64,000 nt of DNA from Cymbomonas tetramitiformis (GCA_001247695.2 LGRX02033559.1:1-64000), one strand, 5' to 3'. Counted from the stretch's first letter, positions 32,297-42,860 are shown. A program made the numbers and translations. The notes: generated by a model not told the origin, from the sequence alone.

Positions 32297-33805
32297 ATAG
32301 AAGACGAGGTGCAACGAGGAGGCGGGGACCACGGAGCGGGCTCGTCTAGAGGGGCAGGCATTTTGGTGGAAGAAGCTCAGTTTCTCCACAATGCCAAATC
32401 CATGGGTATGACGTTCTGGATTAACTTGGGCGGCTTGGCGCGGGAGGCGGAGTTCGACAAGGTGGACACTTATCTGCGCCAGATTATTAACAAGGACTTG
32501 TCAGTAAAAGAGGGGGGCCGGATGATAAGCCAGTTCAAGAAGGAACGCATGGTGCAGAAGCACTTGGTGTCCGCGGCGGGATTGGAAACCTGGGACGAAT
32601 TCAAGGACGAGTTCACCCTCTACTGGAGCTCCCAAGAGAAAATCGAGTCGTTGATCGGCTGCTTACCTTCAACTCAGGGGGGAGCGCGCCGGGGGGGGGC
32701 TGGGGAAGTTCCGCACGCGATCTTGAATTACGTCGAGAACGCGCGGGCGAATCTCAAAGAAGCGCAGGCACCAAGCGCGGCTCACATCCAAGGCTTGCAA
32801 CAGATCGAGGTGAAAGTCGACATCAAACTCTATCGGGAGGCGCGGACCGACGGGCCGGAGGCTAAGGCTCCAGGAGAGGCAGGTCTGGAGGACGACGAGC
32901 CCACACATCAGGAGAACGTGCCGATGCTACCTCGTTGGAAGATCGTCAAGGGCAGCATGAACGATATGAAGGACGTCCCGAGACTGCCCTTCACGGGGAC
33001 GATCATCGACTGCAATTACGAACTTGACAAGGAGAAGACTCCCGACGCGATGACCAAGAAGGAGGTGCAACCGTTCCTGGAGTCTTTCAACGCCAAGACC
33101 ACCTCCCCGGCATGGACAGTCGCTATTTTTTGCGGTTTCGCCCAACAAAACGATTTCCTGGAGGTGATTGACAATTACTGCTCCGGCCGCGCGGAGCGGT
33201 TCTTCTGGCACAAGGCGAACGTGCACATGAACCCCAACAAGTCCGCACGCTACAATGACGTTGAATGTGGCGTCCTGGGGTACCATGTAAAAAGCGATGC
33301 CCAGGGGGAGTCTTCTAAAAAGCCGGAGTGGATGTTCAACTTTGATCTGGGGGATGGTGAACGTTACAGCCGCGCGTCACTTTTGCGCGGCTTCCCGGTT
33401 GTGCACCAGATGTTCAAACGCGAGGGCAAAGTCGTGAATAACCATCAGAAACCCCTAGCACTGTTGATGGAGCTGATCCAGTGCCACATGCTCGGTGACA
33501 ATCCGGGCAAGACGGATGAGAACGGCCATCCACTCAACTGGATTCTCGACGCTTGCTGCGGCGTCGGCTCGACGTCCATGGCCGCCATGAGGTGTGGTAT
33601 GAACGCGATCGGCTTCGACCACGACCAGTACATGGTCAGCTCTGCGCAGCAACGGCTGACCAATTTCGACGCCGAGCCCGATCAAAAGGCCGAGACGGAG
33701 CCCAAGACGAAGAGCGAACCGACGGCGAAGGGAAAGGAAGCAGCCACTGCCGAATCTGAGGAAGAAGACTTAGATGGCAATGACGCAGATGATAATGATG
33801 AATAA
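32297..33805 (+). CDS. N4/N6-type DNA methyltransferase-like protein, terminal exon of the cargo gene
   Basis: Joined by a 98 bp GT-AG intron (32199-32296, phase 0). About the first 240 residues are helical and charged. Then come TGTIIDCNYELDK in the motif IV position, FFWHKANVHM, KPLALLMELIQCHM, and the SAM-binding block WILDACCGVGSTSMAAMRCG with IGFDHDQYMVSSAQQRL (33537-33660). This order (catalytic motif first, motif I last) is the beta-class arrangement of N4-cytosine/N6-adenine enzymes. The catalytic D/N/S-PP-Y/F/W appears as DCNY, so activity is doubtful or divergent. Acidic C-terminal tail, TAA at 33803. AATAAA follows near 33895. The role in the transposon is unknown; modification or protection of element DNA is a guess. 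Confidence 0.72.
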   Translation: MEDEVQRGGGDHGAGSSRGAGILVEEAQFLHNAKSMGMTFWINLGGLAREAEFDKVDTYLRQIINKDLSVKEGGRMISQFKKERMVQKHLVSAAGLETWDEFKDEFTLYWSSQEKIESLIGCLPSTQGGARRGGAGEVPHAILNYVENARANLKEAQAPSAAHIQGLQQIEVKVDIKLYREARTDGPEAKAPGEAGLEDDEPTHQENVPMLPRWKIVKGSMNDMKDVPRLPFTGTIIDCNYELDKEKTPDAMTKKEVQPFLESFNAKTTSPAWTVAIFCGFAQQNDFLEVIDNYCSGRAERFFWHKANVHMNPNKSARYNDVECGVLGYHVKSDAQGESSKKPEWMFNFDLGDGERYSRASLLRGFPVVHQMFKREGKVVNNHQKPLALLMELIQCHMLGDNPGKTDENGHPLNWILDACCGVGSTSMAAMRCGMNAIGFDHDQYMVSSAQQRLTNFDAEPDQKAETEPKTKSEPTAKGKEAATAESEEEDLDGNDADDNDE

Positions 33806-34043
33806 AATAGTAGGATTTGTCGACCGCCCTGACTGATAGTATCAGTCATGCCTCGACGGTATAGGGTGAAAAGTACTCTACTCGTAAACATTTGAATAAA
33901 GAATGATACATGTATGCATATTTCGGTGTTTTCATTGTACGCATACTGCACTTTTCTACCGTGTTGCCTTTATGTATCCCTATTTCGCGCATAAATATCA
34001 CTAAACCCTGATTTTTATGAAATATATATAAATCCAAAAATGA

Positions 34044-34078
34044 CATATGATAATGTCATTTTCATCGAATAGTGTGTT
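34044..34078 (-). repeat. Right terminal inverted repeat
   Basis: Inverse of 23838-23872. It contains TGTCATTTT (34054-34062), and just inside is AAAAATGACA (34036-34045), motifs also found in the central promoter region. Confidence 0.88.
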
Positions 34079-34082
34079 CGAC
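34079..34082. other. Target-site duplication CGAC, right copy
   Basis: Matches 23834-23837. It reads TTC GAC TTC in the Gag-like frame that continues rightward. Confidence 0.85.
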
Positions 34083-35459
34083 TTCCTCGTCGCCGCCGAG
34101 TCTGAGCCGTCCCCACGGGGATTTACCCCTCGCGCGGACAAGCCGGACCGCCGCGTCAAGACCCGCTTCGCGGCCTCGCCCCTCCCCAAAGGGGGGAATT
34201 GGTCTCAATCCGTCTCCAAGAAGGTGGCCTTCCATCGCGACACCGGCGCGACCATCCCGTACTGCCAAAATCAGGTGTGCGCTAAGGGGAAGGCGCGGCA
34301 TTGGCATCGGGGCTGCCCGAACGGGGGCAGGACCGGACTCTCGGCCTACGCCTTCGCTGAGGAGGCCGAGAACTCCGTGCTAGCCGGCGCGAAGTTTCAA
34401 CACGCCATCGACCACGACGACCCCGTGGAGTTCGACGCCCTTTGCATGCTTGCGGGCGGGAAGCCGGAGGTCTTCACCGATCTTTCCGCGTGCTCGTTCT
34501 GCGAGGAGGACGGTGAGGTCCTCGTGTCCGCCGTCACCGAGATCTCTGAGATGGCACGCACGGCTGGGGCTTCGACATTCAACATCAACACCTTCACTGC
34601 CGACTTGCCGGTGGTGTCGGAGCCGACCGCACACTCCCCACCCGCGTCGGTTGAATCCGAGGAGGAATGGACCGGTCCGCCGAACCCCTTCTGCCCTCCC
34701 GTCATCCGCACGTTTGCCGACTTCATTGAGAGCACGGGGATTGCATTGGGGGCGCCCGACGAGCCGGCCGCGAGCATGAATTTGCTCTCCGCGGTTGAGG
34801 CACCGGAGCGCGTGATGGACTACAAGCCCGCGACCTACGCCGCGAGCGACGATGACGACGAGGATGCCTCGGTGGCACCGCCGCGGCCACGGTACGGCTG
34901 TGGGAACGGCATTCCGGGCTTCGGGAGGTCTCTTCTCACTTCGTCCTTGGTGTGTGCACTGTTTGTGATTTGTGCCACCGCCGCACCGCACACCGTTGCC
35001 GATGTCGGTGGTGCCGATGCGCGCACATGCACGGCTCCACCGGTCGGTGGTGCTACGTGGACTGCCTCGGCAGTCCCGGCTACGGGAACTTCACCAACTG
35101 TAATGATTCGTAACGATCTTGGCGACGCAGTGGATGGTGCGAGCACGGCTGCTATTCCGCCGCATCGACAGACGCGGTATCGGGAGCTGCGGCAGGGATT
35201 CCACACTCTCCGCAATGTCCCGCGGCCGCCATGGCTATATGACCCCGACCCTGATTATTTTCCGCCGTCACCACCTTACCCGCCACCGCCGTACTCGTCC
35301 GATGACGAGGAGCCGAGCTCTGGTGACCATGCGGCTGTGATCGAGGATTCAGCAATTCCTTCTACGAATGATTTACCACCGGCCCCGGAGGCCGGCAACT
35401 GCTTCACCCTCACGCTGCTCCGGGCCGGACCGCCAGTCCCACAGACCTCTAGTGGCTGA
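34079..35459 (+). CDS. Gag-like protein, 3' part, with zinc-knuckle-like motif and a hydrophobic segment
   Basis: Continues the frame of 23343-23837 after the transposon. It begins DFLVAAESEPSPRGFTPRAD. A Cys/His cluster, CQNQVCAKGKARHWHRGC, is knuckle-like but not canonical CCHC spacing. RTFADFIESTGIALGAPDEP is conserved in the second copy at 59170. SLLTSSLVCALFVICATAA is hydrophobic enough for a membrane segment. The C-terminus is Pro/Tyr-rich with PPSPPYPPPPYS. It ends TGA at 35457 with no pol following, so it is perhaps a Gag-only non-autonomous element. Confidence 0.6.
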
Positions 35460-36340
35460 GATTGGTCACACCGTGCCTGCCTAGAGATTAGCTACGGCTT
35501 AGCCTCCTAGTTGTGCAGAGGAGCTCTCCAAAATTTGAGCTGTGTTTAGGGTTTTAGCAACTTAACATCAGTATCTGTCAACCTTGCTGTGACCTGGGAC
35601 CGCCCTGACCAAGAGTACAGGCCCCCAGGTGTGCTACAATTTCCTCCTTAAGTTAAGTAGGGAGTTTGTTTGCTTCGTTTCACTACTAGCTCCGGTCACC
35701 ACCCTAGGTGGTGTGCTGGATGTGACACACCGACAGTTTAATCTGTCACTTGTCACCTCCTAAAGTAGGCTGGGTGACCGTCACTAGTAGTCGGGAAACT
35801 CTCGTTAGTATTTATGTGTATCTCTCTTTCATCAATCTGACTTTTACCGTTCTGATCCCGAAACCCTCACGGTTTATTTCCAGTGATCCGATATATTCAC
35901 TCCGAACTATATATCTGACACGAATATCCAACAGGGTTGCCGCATGGCGTGTTATGGAAAACGTTAGTGCTAAGAACAGGATTTCCGGGGTCTTCGCCCC
36001 AAAGACCGCAGTGCTAGACGCAAAAAAGACCATGGTTCCTCCCAAAAAAAATGTAGTGCAGCTGTCCGGGGTCCATGACCCCGGTACGTACCCCCCTGTC
36101 CCCTGGTTTCCCTCCACCTGTACGTGTTACCCCTACAGTATTGCCTATAAAAATAGCAGAGAGAGAGTTGAGAGAGATTTTTTTTTTTACTTGTGGAAAA
36201 TTCAAATTAATTAATTTCCCCGATTACGAATCCGATCCCTTTCCTTTGACCTTTCCACGAAGCTCCACCTTGACCTTCGCTGCGCTGGAAAACCCTTCAG
36301 CCTTTGAAGTCATACGATAGAGATAAACCTGTGTTTGTGC
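35460..36340. repeat. Conserved non-coding tail of the Gag-like element
   Basis: Shares ordered blocks with 59780-60400: ACCGTGCCTGCCTAGA, TGTGCAGAGGAG, TTAGGGTTTT, GGGACCGCCCTG followed by ACAGGCC, GTGTG...GTGACAC, and TAG-GCTGGGTGACCGTCAC. Similarity outside coding sequence shows both copies belong to one element family with a long 3' untranslated part. No long terminal repeat pair was found. Confidence 0.65.
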
Positions 36341-37291
36341 TCGTTTCCTGGAGCACGGAAACAGACCTGACTCTGAAAACCACTTGGTTAGATCTCAAGG
36401 TAGAAGCTGAACGAAGGATTATGCTTTGATGAAACAGCTACATCCCCTCTAGGGTAATCTGTTTCGTGGAGAGTCGCTCCTCGCTGACGAAGAGAAGTGA
36501 CCGATTTGGCCTTGTAAGACGACTACCCAAATGCCATACTCATCCCAGTAGGCTGACAGTCACTTTTGTCACTGCAGTTTGGGCTACTTAAAATTTTCGT
36601 CAGGAACTGCTCTGAAATTTCACTGAGGAAAACTGATCTGAGGACTGGACATGGATGAGAAATAGCCCGAACCCTTCCCAGCACAAAATGTTCACAAAAC
36701 CTAGAGTCCATGATCACTGGAAACTAGAAGGCTAGTTCGCCTCTCATACCGAGGGCTTTTGAGCCATAAATTTCAAAATAAGAGACGTAGGATATTCGTG
36801 CTTTTGTCGCGATTCCCCTGTCGACTAGTAAAGGTGTGTTGTCGCCTCGATGTAATATTGCGTTGTACACACGAAGACAGCTGGACGAAAGATGATGCGG
36901 AAGCTTGCTGGAAATCTCAAAGATCATGAGGTCAAGCCGATTCGCCCCGGACAACAGGGCCCAAGGTATTCAGGACTGTGCCCGATAACTCTATTCAAGG
37001 CCCATTCTTTCAATCTTCGCTACTCCACTCCGTGCCACGGCTCCTCACATCTATAATTCTGTGTTCGGCTTTCACCACTCGAAAAGCTGCGGGATAGCTA
37101 CACGCATACGTCCCGCATCTGCTGAGCCACTCATAACTTGCTGTAGTTCTGCTACATTTCCGAATATCCCGCGCTCTGATCTCCTAGGTCTACGTAAGTG
37201 TTACGCCCTCTGGAAGCCGAGCCAAACGCATATATCTTCGGTAGTCCTGACGCTTGAAACTTAGTTAGCGCTCGCCATTGGCATAGTGTCC
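36341..37291. other. Intergenic region with one exon-like minus-strand ORF
   Basis: A 76-codon minus ORF at 36724-36954 (NRLDLMIFEISSKLPHHLSS and onward) has protein-like composition but no motif or start context. It may be an exon of a gene that also includes 37292-37621. Otherwise nothing is recognised. Confidence 0.35.
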
Positions 37292-37621
37292 TCATCTCTG
37301 GGATGTGTGGTGAACCCTAACCTCGGGCCGCATTTTGGCCACGTGTTTCGCAGGACGCACCCAAAGCCTTCTTTTGACCAGAATTGGCGCGGCAGTACCG
37401 TCGACGCTCCGGAGTACATTCCTGGCGTCAGTGGGAGAGATTCCTGGTAATAGTATATCCATTAGCGCGTTTTTCTTTGGATATGCCTGCATACCCACGT
37501 TGCATATCCTCTTGTGCATACCTTCCTCGGCATCGGCAGCTTTCACCCCGCCAAAGGCCGATGTTAGGAGGAGAACTGTTCCAAGCCTCACCAATGCATG
37601 CTCAAAATCTTGCCTGCGCAA
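37292..37621 (-). CDS. Hypothetical exon-like ORF
   Basis: 109 codons on the minus strand (FEHALVRLGTVLLLTSAFGG, then NALMDILLPGISPTDARNVL). The composition resembles a real protein, but there is no recognised domain. The open frame begins at the edge of the 45 bp repeat array. An acceptor-like GCGCAG precedes GCAAGATTTTGAGC. Low certainty. Confidence 0.3.
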   Translation of the reverse strand: MRRQDFEHALVRLGTVLLLTSAFGGVKAADAEEGMHKRICNVGMQAYPKKNALMDILLPGISPTDARNVLRSVDGTAAPILVKRRLWVRPAKHVAKMRPEVRVHHTSQR

Positions 37622-37639
37622 TTTTCAAAGCTCATTGGC

Positions 37640-38760
37640 GCCAGTTCCAAAGCTGACCGGCGCATGTTCCCGAGCTGACCGGCTCATGTTCCCGAGCCGA
37701 CCGGCTCATGTTCCGAAGCTGACAAGCGCATGTCCCCGAGCCGACCGGCGCATATTCCGAAGCTGACAAGCGCATGTCCCCGAGCCGACCGGCGCATGTT
37801 CGCGGCAGCGCATATTCGACCGACCGGCGCATATTCCGAAAGCTGACCGGCGCGCGTCCCCGAGCCGACCGGGCGTATGTTCGAAAGCGACAGCGCATGT
37901 CCCTGACCGACCGGCGCAGCATGTTCCGGCTGACAAGCGCATGTCCCCGAGCCGACCGGCGTATTCCAGAAAGCGACAGCGCCATGTCCCCAGCCGACCG
38001 GCATATGTTCCAGCTGACAAGCGCATGTCCCCGACCGACCGGCGCATATTCCCGAAAGCTGACAAGCGCATGCTGAGCCGACCGGCGCATGTTCCGGCTG
38101 ACAAGCGCATGTCCCCGGTCGACAGCGCATGTTCCAAGCTGACAAGCGCATCCCCAACCGACGGCACCTGTTCCCGAAGCTGAAAAGTATGTCCCCGAGC
38201 CGACCGGCGCATGTTCCAGCTGACAGCGCTATGTCCCCGAGCCGACCGGCGCATATTCCGAAAGCTGACGGCCTTATGTCCCCGAGCCGACCGGCGCATA
38301 TTCTGTAAAGCAGCGCTTATGTCCCCGAGCCGACCGGCGCATATTCGAAGCTGACAGCGCACGTCCCCGAGCCGACCGGCGCATATTCAGCGACAGCGCA
38401 TGTCCCCGAGCCGACCGGCGCATGTTCCCGAAGCGACAAGCGCATGTCCCGAGCCGACCGGCGCATATTCCGAAAGCTGACAAGGCATATGTCCCCGAAG
38501 CCGACCGGCGCATATTCCGAAAGCTGACAAGCGCATGTCCCCAGCCGACCGGCATATAATCCAGCTGACAACGTCCCCGAGTCGACCGGCGCATATTCTG
38601 AAGCTGACAGCGCATGTCCCCGAGCCATTTCAGCGCATATTCCGAAAGCTGACAGCGCATGTCCCCGAGCCGACCGGCGCATGTTCCGAAGCTGACAAGC
38701 GCATGTCCCCGAGCCGACCGGCGCATATTCCGAAGCTGACAAGCGCATGTTACAATACCT
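37640..38760. repeat. Degenerate 43-45 bp tandem repeat, about 25 units
   Basis: Consensus CCGACCGGCGCATATTCCGA followed by AAGCTGACAAGCGCATGTCCCCGAG. Units vary by small deletions, so frames on both strands open and close. The long minus-strand ORFs (MRRSARGHALVSF repeats) come from the array. Confidence 0.93.
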
Positions 38761-38764
38761 CCGG

Positions 38765-39289
38765 CTAGGCGGGCTGCAAATTTGCCTTGCTGACTTTTCC
38801 TGCCCAAGTTGGAAGCTGCTGAGCACGCGTTAACATCTATGCTGTGGGTGAGGGTCAGCCTTGACGGTGTTGACGGCGGCGACCCGTTGAGCGACTCTGC
38901 GGACCCCCCGAGCCCTTCGCGTGGTCAATTGGCAACGTACGTACCCAACTTTTTCTTCCCAACTCAGAAAGTCGCGTCACCATCGCGCCATAGGACTGGT
39001 GTGAAGCGGTGACGGTGCGCCACGAAGGGCCGCCTTTGAATCGTTGGAGGCAGTCACACCTTCCGCATGCCTTGGTGAATCTTCCGCCGAAAGCGCTGTG
39101 TTACTCTGGAGAATGTGAACGTGAACCCGCAGCTCAGGGCAGCAGGCTGCAGGGACGGGTGGCTTTTACCCTCGCGCGAATTACCTAGTCGACAGGGCGG
39201 TTTGATGGGATGACGGATGGCATATTTAGGCGGTTACCTCGGCTATGCTTGCCTTCAGAGATGCCCCTGGAAAAAGAGGTAGCTGACCG
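38765..39289. other. Spacer upstream of the channel gene
   Basis: No recognised feature. It probably contains the promoter or an undetected 5' exon of the potassium-channel gene. Confidence 0.4.
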
Positions 39290-39520
39290 ATGGGCTCTGC
39301 GCTTCGTGGATTGTGCGGTGTGTGCCACAGCAAGGGAAAACTGCTGACATCAAAGTCAATTGCTGTCAGTCATGATCCTGAGTATTTTGGTGAGGAGTCG
39401 CATACTGTGACGAGGATTAAGTCTATTTACGCCATCGATCCAAAGAAGAAAGTGTTTCACAACTGGGACTTTCTCATGTTAAACATGCTCTTGTACACCG
39501 CGACCATCACCCCCTATGAG
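39290..39520 (+). CDS. Potassium channel exon A: N-terminus and S1
   Basis: Reads ...IYAIDPKKKVFHNWDFLMLN and MLLYTATITPYE, the pre-S1/S1 signature of the EAG/KCNH and plant-Shaker-like families. It ends GAG with donor GTGCGA at 39521, phase 0. An ATG at 39290 could start translation, but relatives have longer N-termini, so the start is unproven. The next exon restores the family motif TPYE-VAFLEP. Protein context: plasma-membrane voltage-gated channel. Confidence 0.75.
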
Positions 39521-39793
39521 GTGCGAAGAGGCGAGGCAAAGCATACATGGAAACCATAACGCTTTCCTCTGGTGTTGAGTGTCGATGTCCTAGGTCGGAT
39601 GCTGACGCCACGTCACATGCAGAGATCAGACCGAAAAAAGCTCGATAGATATTCGAGCTCGGATGTGCAGGTATACATATTATAGGGTAGAGAGTGTTGC
39701 GAGCACACATGTGCCCTGGGTGCATATCCCACCCGAGTTAGCGCTTGGATACGTATTACAGCTGCTGAGTGCTACGAGCCTTGAACTGCTCCG

Positions 39794-40215
39794 AGCCCGG
39801 CTATGCAGAGCACTTGTAGGCGTGCGATGCTCAGCTGGCCTGCGGCAGATGTGCACGGATAGAGCCCGGCTATGCACAGCACTTGTAGGCGTGCGATGCT
39901 CAGCTGGCCTGCGGCAGATGTGCACTGACAGAGCCCGGCTATGCAGAGCACTTGTAGGCGCGATGCTCAGCTGGCCTGCGGCAGATGTGCACGGATAGAG
40001 CCCGGCTATGCAGAGCACTTGTAGGCGTGCGATGCTCAGCTGGCCTGCGGCAGATGTGCACTGACAGAGCCCGGCTATGCAGAGCACTTGTAGGCGTGCG
40101 ATGCTCAGCTGGCCTGCGGCAGATGTGCACTGATGTAGCCCGGCTATGCAGAGCACTTGTAGGCGTGCGATGCTCAGCTGGCCTGCGGCAGATGTGCACT
40201 GATAGAGCCCGGCTA
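39794..40215. repeat. 69 bp tandem repeat, six units, in a channel intron
   Basis: AGCCCGGCTATGCAGAGCAC starts at 39794, 39863, 39932, 39998, 40067, 40136 and a remnant at 40205. One unit lacks 3 bp. Overlapping ORFs on both strands are by-products. Confidence 0.95.
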
Positions 40216-40626
40216 TTCAGTTTCTATTTAAAGGGATATCAAGATGTGGTGGAGAGGAACACTTAGGTGTCCAAAAGAGCGATTAAAATCGGTTTGGTGG
40301 ACGAGGGCAGTATGGTGCGATATAGGGGGATGCCAAAGATGGATGGATAGGGATATCAAGATATGGTGGAGGGGGAAACGACGGTGGGATACAAAGGGTA
40401 CTGAGATGAACAAGAAAGGGATAACCAAGTGCGGCGGAAAGGGATACTGAGTTGTCATGCCGAGGAATATGAACGTGAGATAGAACGAGGTATTTAGGTG
40501 ATATGGTGAGCTGAAGGGGGACACGAAGGTACCTTGGAGGGGTACACGAAGCCCTGGTGGGGAGCGATGATGTGGTGGATAGGGATACTGACGTGCGGTG
40601 GAGAGGGGACCTGGGGGAGGTGCCAG

Positions 40627-40803
40627 GTGGCATTCTTAGAGCCTGCCTGGGACGCGATGTTCGTGTGCAATCGGATAGTGGACGTATGCTTCCTGACAGA
40701 TATTATACTCAACTTATTCATCGCTTATTTCGATGGGGTCTCGGGCACTTGGGTGTATGATCTGAGGCTGATTCGGAAGCGCTATATCAAAGGCTGGTTC
40801 GCG
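40627..40803 (+). CDS. Potassium channel exon B: S2 and S2-S3 loop
   Basis: Starts after acceptor GGTGCCAG with VAFLEPAWDAMFVCNRIVDV, followed by CFLTDIILNLFIAYFD and TWVYDLRLIRKRYIKGWFA. It contains the S2 acidic residues and the family's D-x-K/R-LIxxxY. 59 codons, phase 0 at both ends, donor GTGGGT at 40804. Confidence 0.88.
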
Positions 40804-41371
40804 GTGGGTACACCCCCTTCCCGCGCTCTTTGCCAGCCCAGAAGGATATCACTCCGACGGGCACGCAGAGACGTGGGCAGTCGGTGTGGTGCATCACGGC
40901 CATTACTGAGCTCCTTGTCTTGTTTATGGGATTTGGCTCTTCCTCTCCATCCTCCCCGTTTATCCCTCACCTTGTAAAGCTCCGGAGCCCTTGCTCATCA
41001 TTTGACGCACCTCCCATTCCTGTTTGGGCCTCGGGGTAATATGCGGGTAGTAAGAGGGGGTGGCTCCAGAACCAACTTGGCAGCTGGTGCTTGAGCTTTG
41101 GCGGGAAGAGAGTCCCATACCCCGTGCAGGCAACATCTGGTCCACTGCCTGCTGAGAAGGGGGCAACTGCTCCGGCCGTCTTCTGGCTTCCACATGCTGT
41201 CCTCGTTCTTGCTAAGGGTTGAGAGGGGGGCAGCGTACCTCTGACCTCGATGCTTCGCCTTTGTCGGCGCCACGAGCCCTCCGCACTCCAAGTGGGGTAC
41301 TGTGCTCTGCTGCCACCTTCACGTGCTGGTGGCAGACAGGGAGAGGGTGGCCGTTGCTTGGACTGCAACAG

Positions 41372-41530
41372 ATGGACGTCGTCAGTGTTCTGCCTTTCGA
41401 CTTGCTGCACGAGGGGAAGGTGACCGGGAGCTATCTTCAGACGCTGCGGATTTTGAAGATGGTGCGGCTGCTGCGGCTCGTCAAGCTGCTCCGGATCCTG
41501 CGCATCGGCCGCATCTTCCGCCGAATCGAG
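41372..41530 (+). CDS. Potassium channel exon C: S3 and S4 voltage sensor
   Basis: Acceptor CTGCAACAG, then MDVVSVLPFDLL (S3) and RILKMVRLLRLVKLLRILRI (S4) with a positive charge at every third or fourth position, as in a working voltage sensor. 53 codons in phase 0. Donor GTCGGC at 41531. Plus/minus frames before it (from 41219) are intron sequence that happens to be open. Confidence 0.9.
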
Positions 41531-41875
41531 GTCGGCCCTCTTAGGCCGCATGCCCCCCTCTCTCCTCGGACCGCGAGGTCCCGAACCTTGCTTCCTTCTT
41601 CTGCCCCGCAGCAAAGGGGTAGTGCACACCTCCTGCAGCCACAGCGCCTCTCTGAGTCTCTGCATAAGTCGCATTACCGGACACTGGGCCACGTGGCGAT
41701 GCCGCAGGCGACTTTGCCACGTGGTAATGACCCAGGCAACTTTCGCTATGTGGCAATCACCGAGGCGCAGCGCCTCGTGGAAACGCAGGGTTTCAGAGCT
41801 GTGGCGGGGCTTGGAGCGCAGGAGGTGTGTGGTCAGCTCATTTGGGGACGGAGGGCGGGGGGAGGGCGGGGGCAG

Positions 41876-42026
41876 AGCTCTCTGAGCTTGGATTACAGCC
41901 TCATCGAGCTATTGAAATTCTGCTCAACCACGCTGCTTCTCAGCCACTGGATCGCGTGTGCCTTTGGGATGATCGAAGCCTTGGAGGCAGAGAGCGAGAC
42001 CTGGCTGAGCATCTACTTTTGTCGAA
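41876..42026 (+). CDS. Potassium channel exon D: S5
   Basis: After acceptor GGGGGCAG the frame reads SSLSLDYSLIELLKFCSTTL and LLSHWIACAFGMIEALEAES, matching S5 of EAG-type channels including the conserved SHWxAC. The end is approximate: the following exon begins in phase 0, but I see no canonical donor in phase, so a GC or shifted donor near 41985-42026 is possible. Confidence 0.78.
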
Positions 42027-42385
42027 ATTTCGAGAGACCGCCACCAGACATAGTGCTCGCGAGTGATGGCGAATCTACGATTGTGCGCTGCCCTCCCTCT
42101 TGTGTTCCCACCCTGCTCACTTTATGTGAAGGCGCTGATTTTCCCCACCATGCTCGGGGCATTCCCCCCCACCATGCTCGGGGCATTTTGGGGGTGTGGA
42201 AGCTGCAGCGTGGAGTAGTGGTTCACTGGGGCACCTCCGGTAGCAGGAACCTGGCTAAACGGTTCTGGAAATCCCTTTCGTACACACGGTCCACAGAGGG
42301 GCTACGCAGGGGTGTGATGCACCCTGTGGTTATGTGCCGCATTGCCTTGGCCTCGCTCTCAGATCTATTGCCATCCTGTGAGGCA

Positions 42386-42455
42386 GTCAACTCTCAGGTC
42401 TATTGCCATCCTGTGAGGCAGTCAACTCTCAGGTCTATTGCCATCCTGTGAGGCA
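42386..42455. repeat. 33 bp direct repeat, about two and a half copies
   Basis: CTCAGGTCTATTGCCATCCT followed by GTGAGGCAGTCAA is repeated near 42389 and 42422, with a related copy near 42356. Lies in the intron between S5 and the pore exon. Confidence 0.85.
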
Positions 42456-42670
42456 GGCAGCTTGTAGGTCCGGGGAACTGTCCATGTCACTCGATGCTGA
42501 TCATTTGTCACCTCTCACGTTGTCGGTGCCGTCTGTGCCTTTGCCACCCGGCTAATGTGACGCCGTGGACATCCAATGGATATCTCCCCAACCGCCCTGA
42601 GCATGTGTGATGCATCTTTCCTGCTGGGCAAGACGCGGGGCGGGCAAGTCGGGTTTGGGCCTCTGCTCAG

Positions 42671-42860
42671 GACTTCCACGACTCCGATTGCGACAAGGAA
42701 AATATCCACGTCTCCGAGCGTTACGTCGCTGCGCTGTACTGGGCGGTGACCTCCCTCACCACTATCGGGTATGGAGACATCGTTGCACAGAATAGTACGG
42801 AACACGTCTTCATGCTGTTTGTCATGCTGCTCGGGGCCTTCCAGTACGGCTACATTATTG
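42671..42860 (+). CDS. Potassium channel exon E: pore and S6
   Basis: DFHDSDCDKENIHVSERYVA, then ALYWAVTSLTTIGYGDIVAQ and FMLFVMLLGAFQYGYIIG. TIGYGD is the K+ selectivity filter, so this is a potassium-selective channel, not a mixed-cation CNG type. Acceptor CTGCTCAG, donor G-GTAATG at 42861, phase 1. Confidence 0.93.

Larger units (their letters stand above)
23838..34078. mobile_element. 10,241 bp DNA transposon with DUF7869-like transposase and methyltransferase-like cargo
   Basis: Bounded by inverted repeats starting AACACACTATTCGATGAAAA and a 4 bp CGAC target duplication, inserted in frame-preserving fashion in a Gag-like ORF. From left to right: minus-strand transposase in four pieces (24104-28919), a bidirectional promoter region, then a plus-strand gene whose last exon (to 33805) is methyltransferase-like. 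Introns or presumed introns hold palindrome arrays at 27512-28238 and 29835-30262. Nested insertions are a foldback element (24876-25602) and a MITE-like element (31107-31673). The termini contain CACTA, but the 4 bp target duplication and the transposase type do not clearly fit the CACTA superfamily, so I leave the superfamily open. The intact reading frames apart from the foldback suggest moderate age. Confidence 0.85.

Noticed and set aside
34380..35215. Minus-strand ORFs of 126-203 codons opposite the Gag-like ORF
   Set aside because: They are shadows of a GC-rich coding frame. The plus strand has the conserved copy at 59 kb.
37632..38826. Overlapping ORFs on both strands between 37.6 and 38.8 kb
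   Set aside because: All come from the 43-45 bp tandem repeat.
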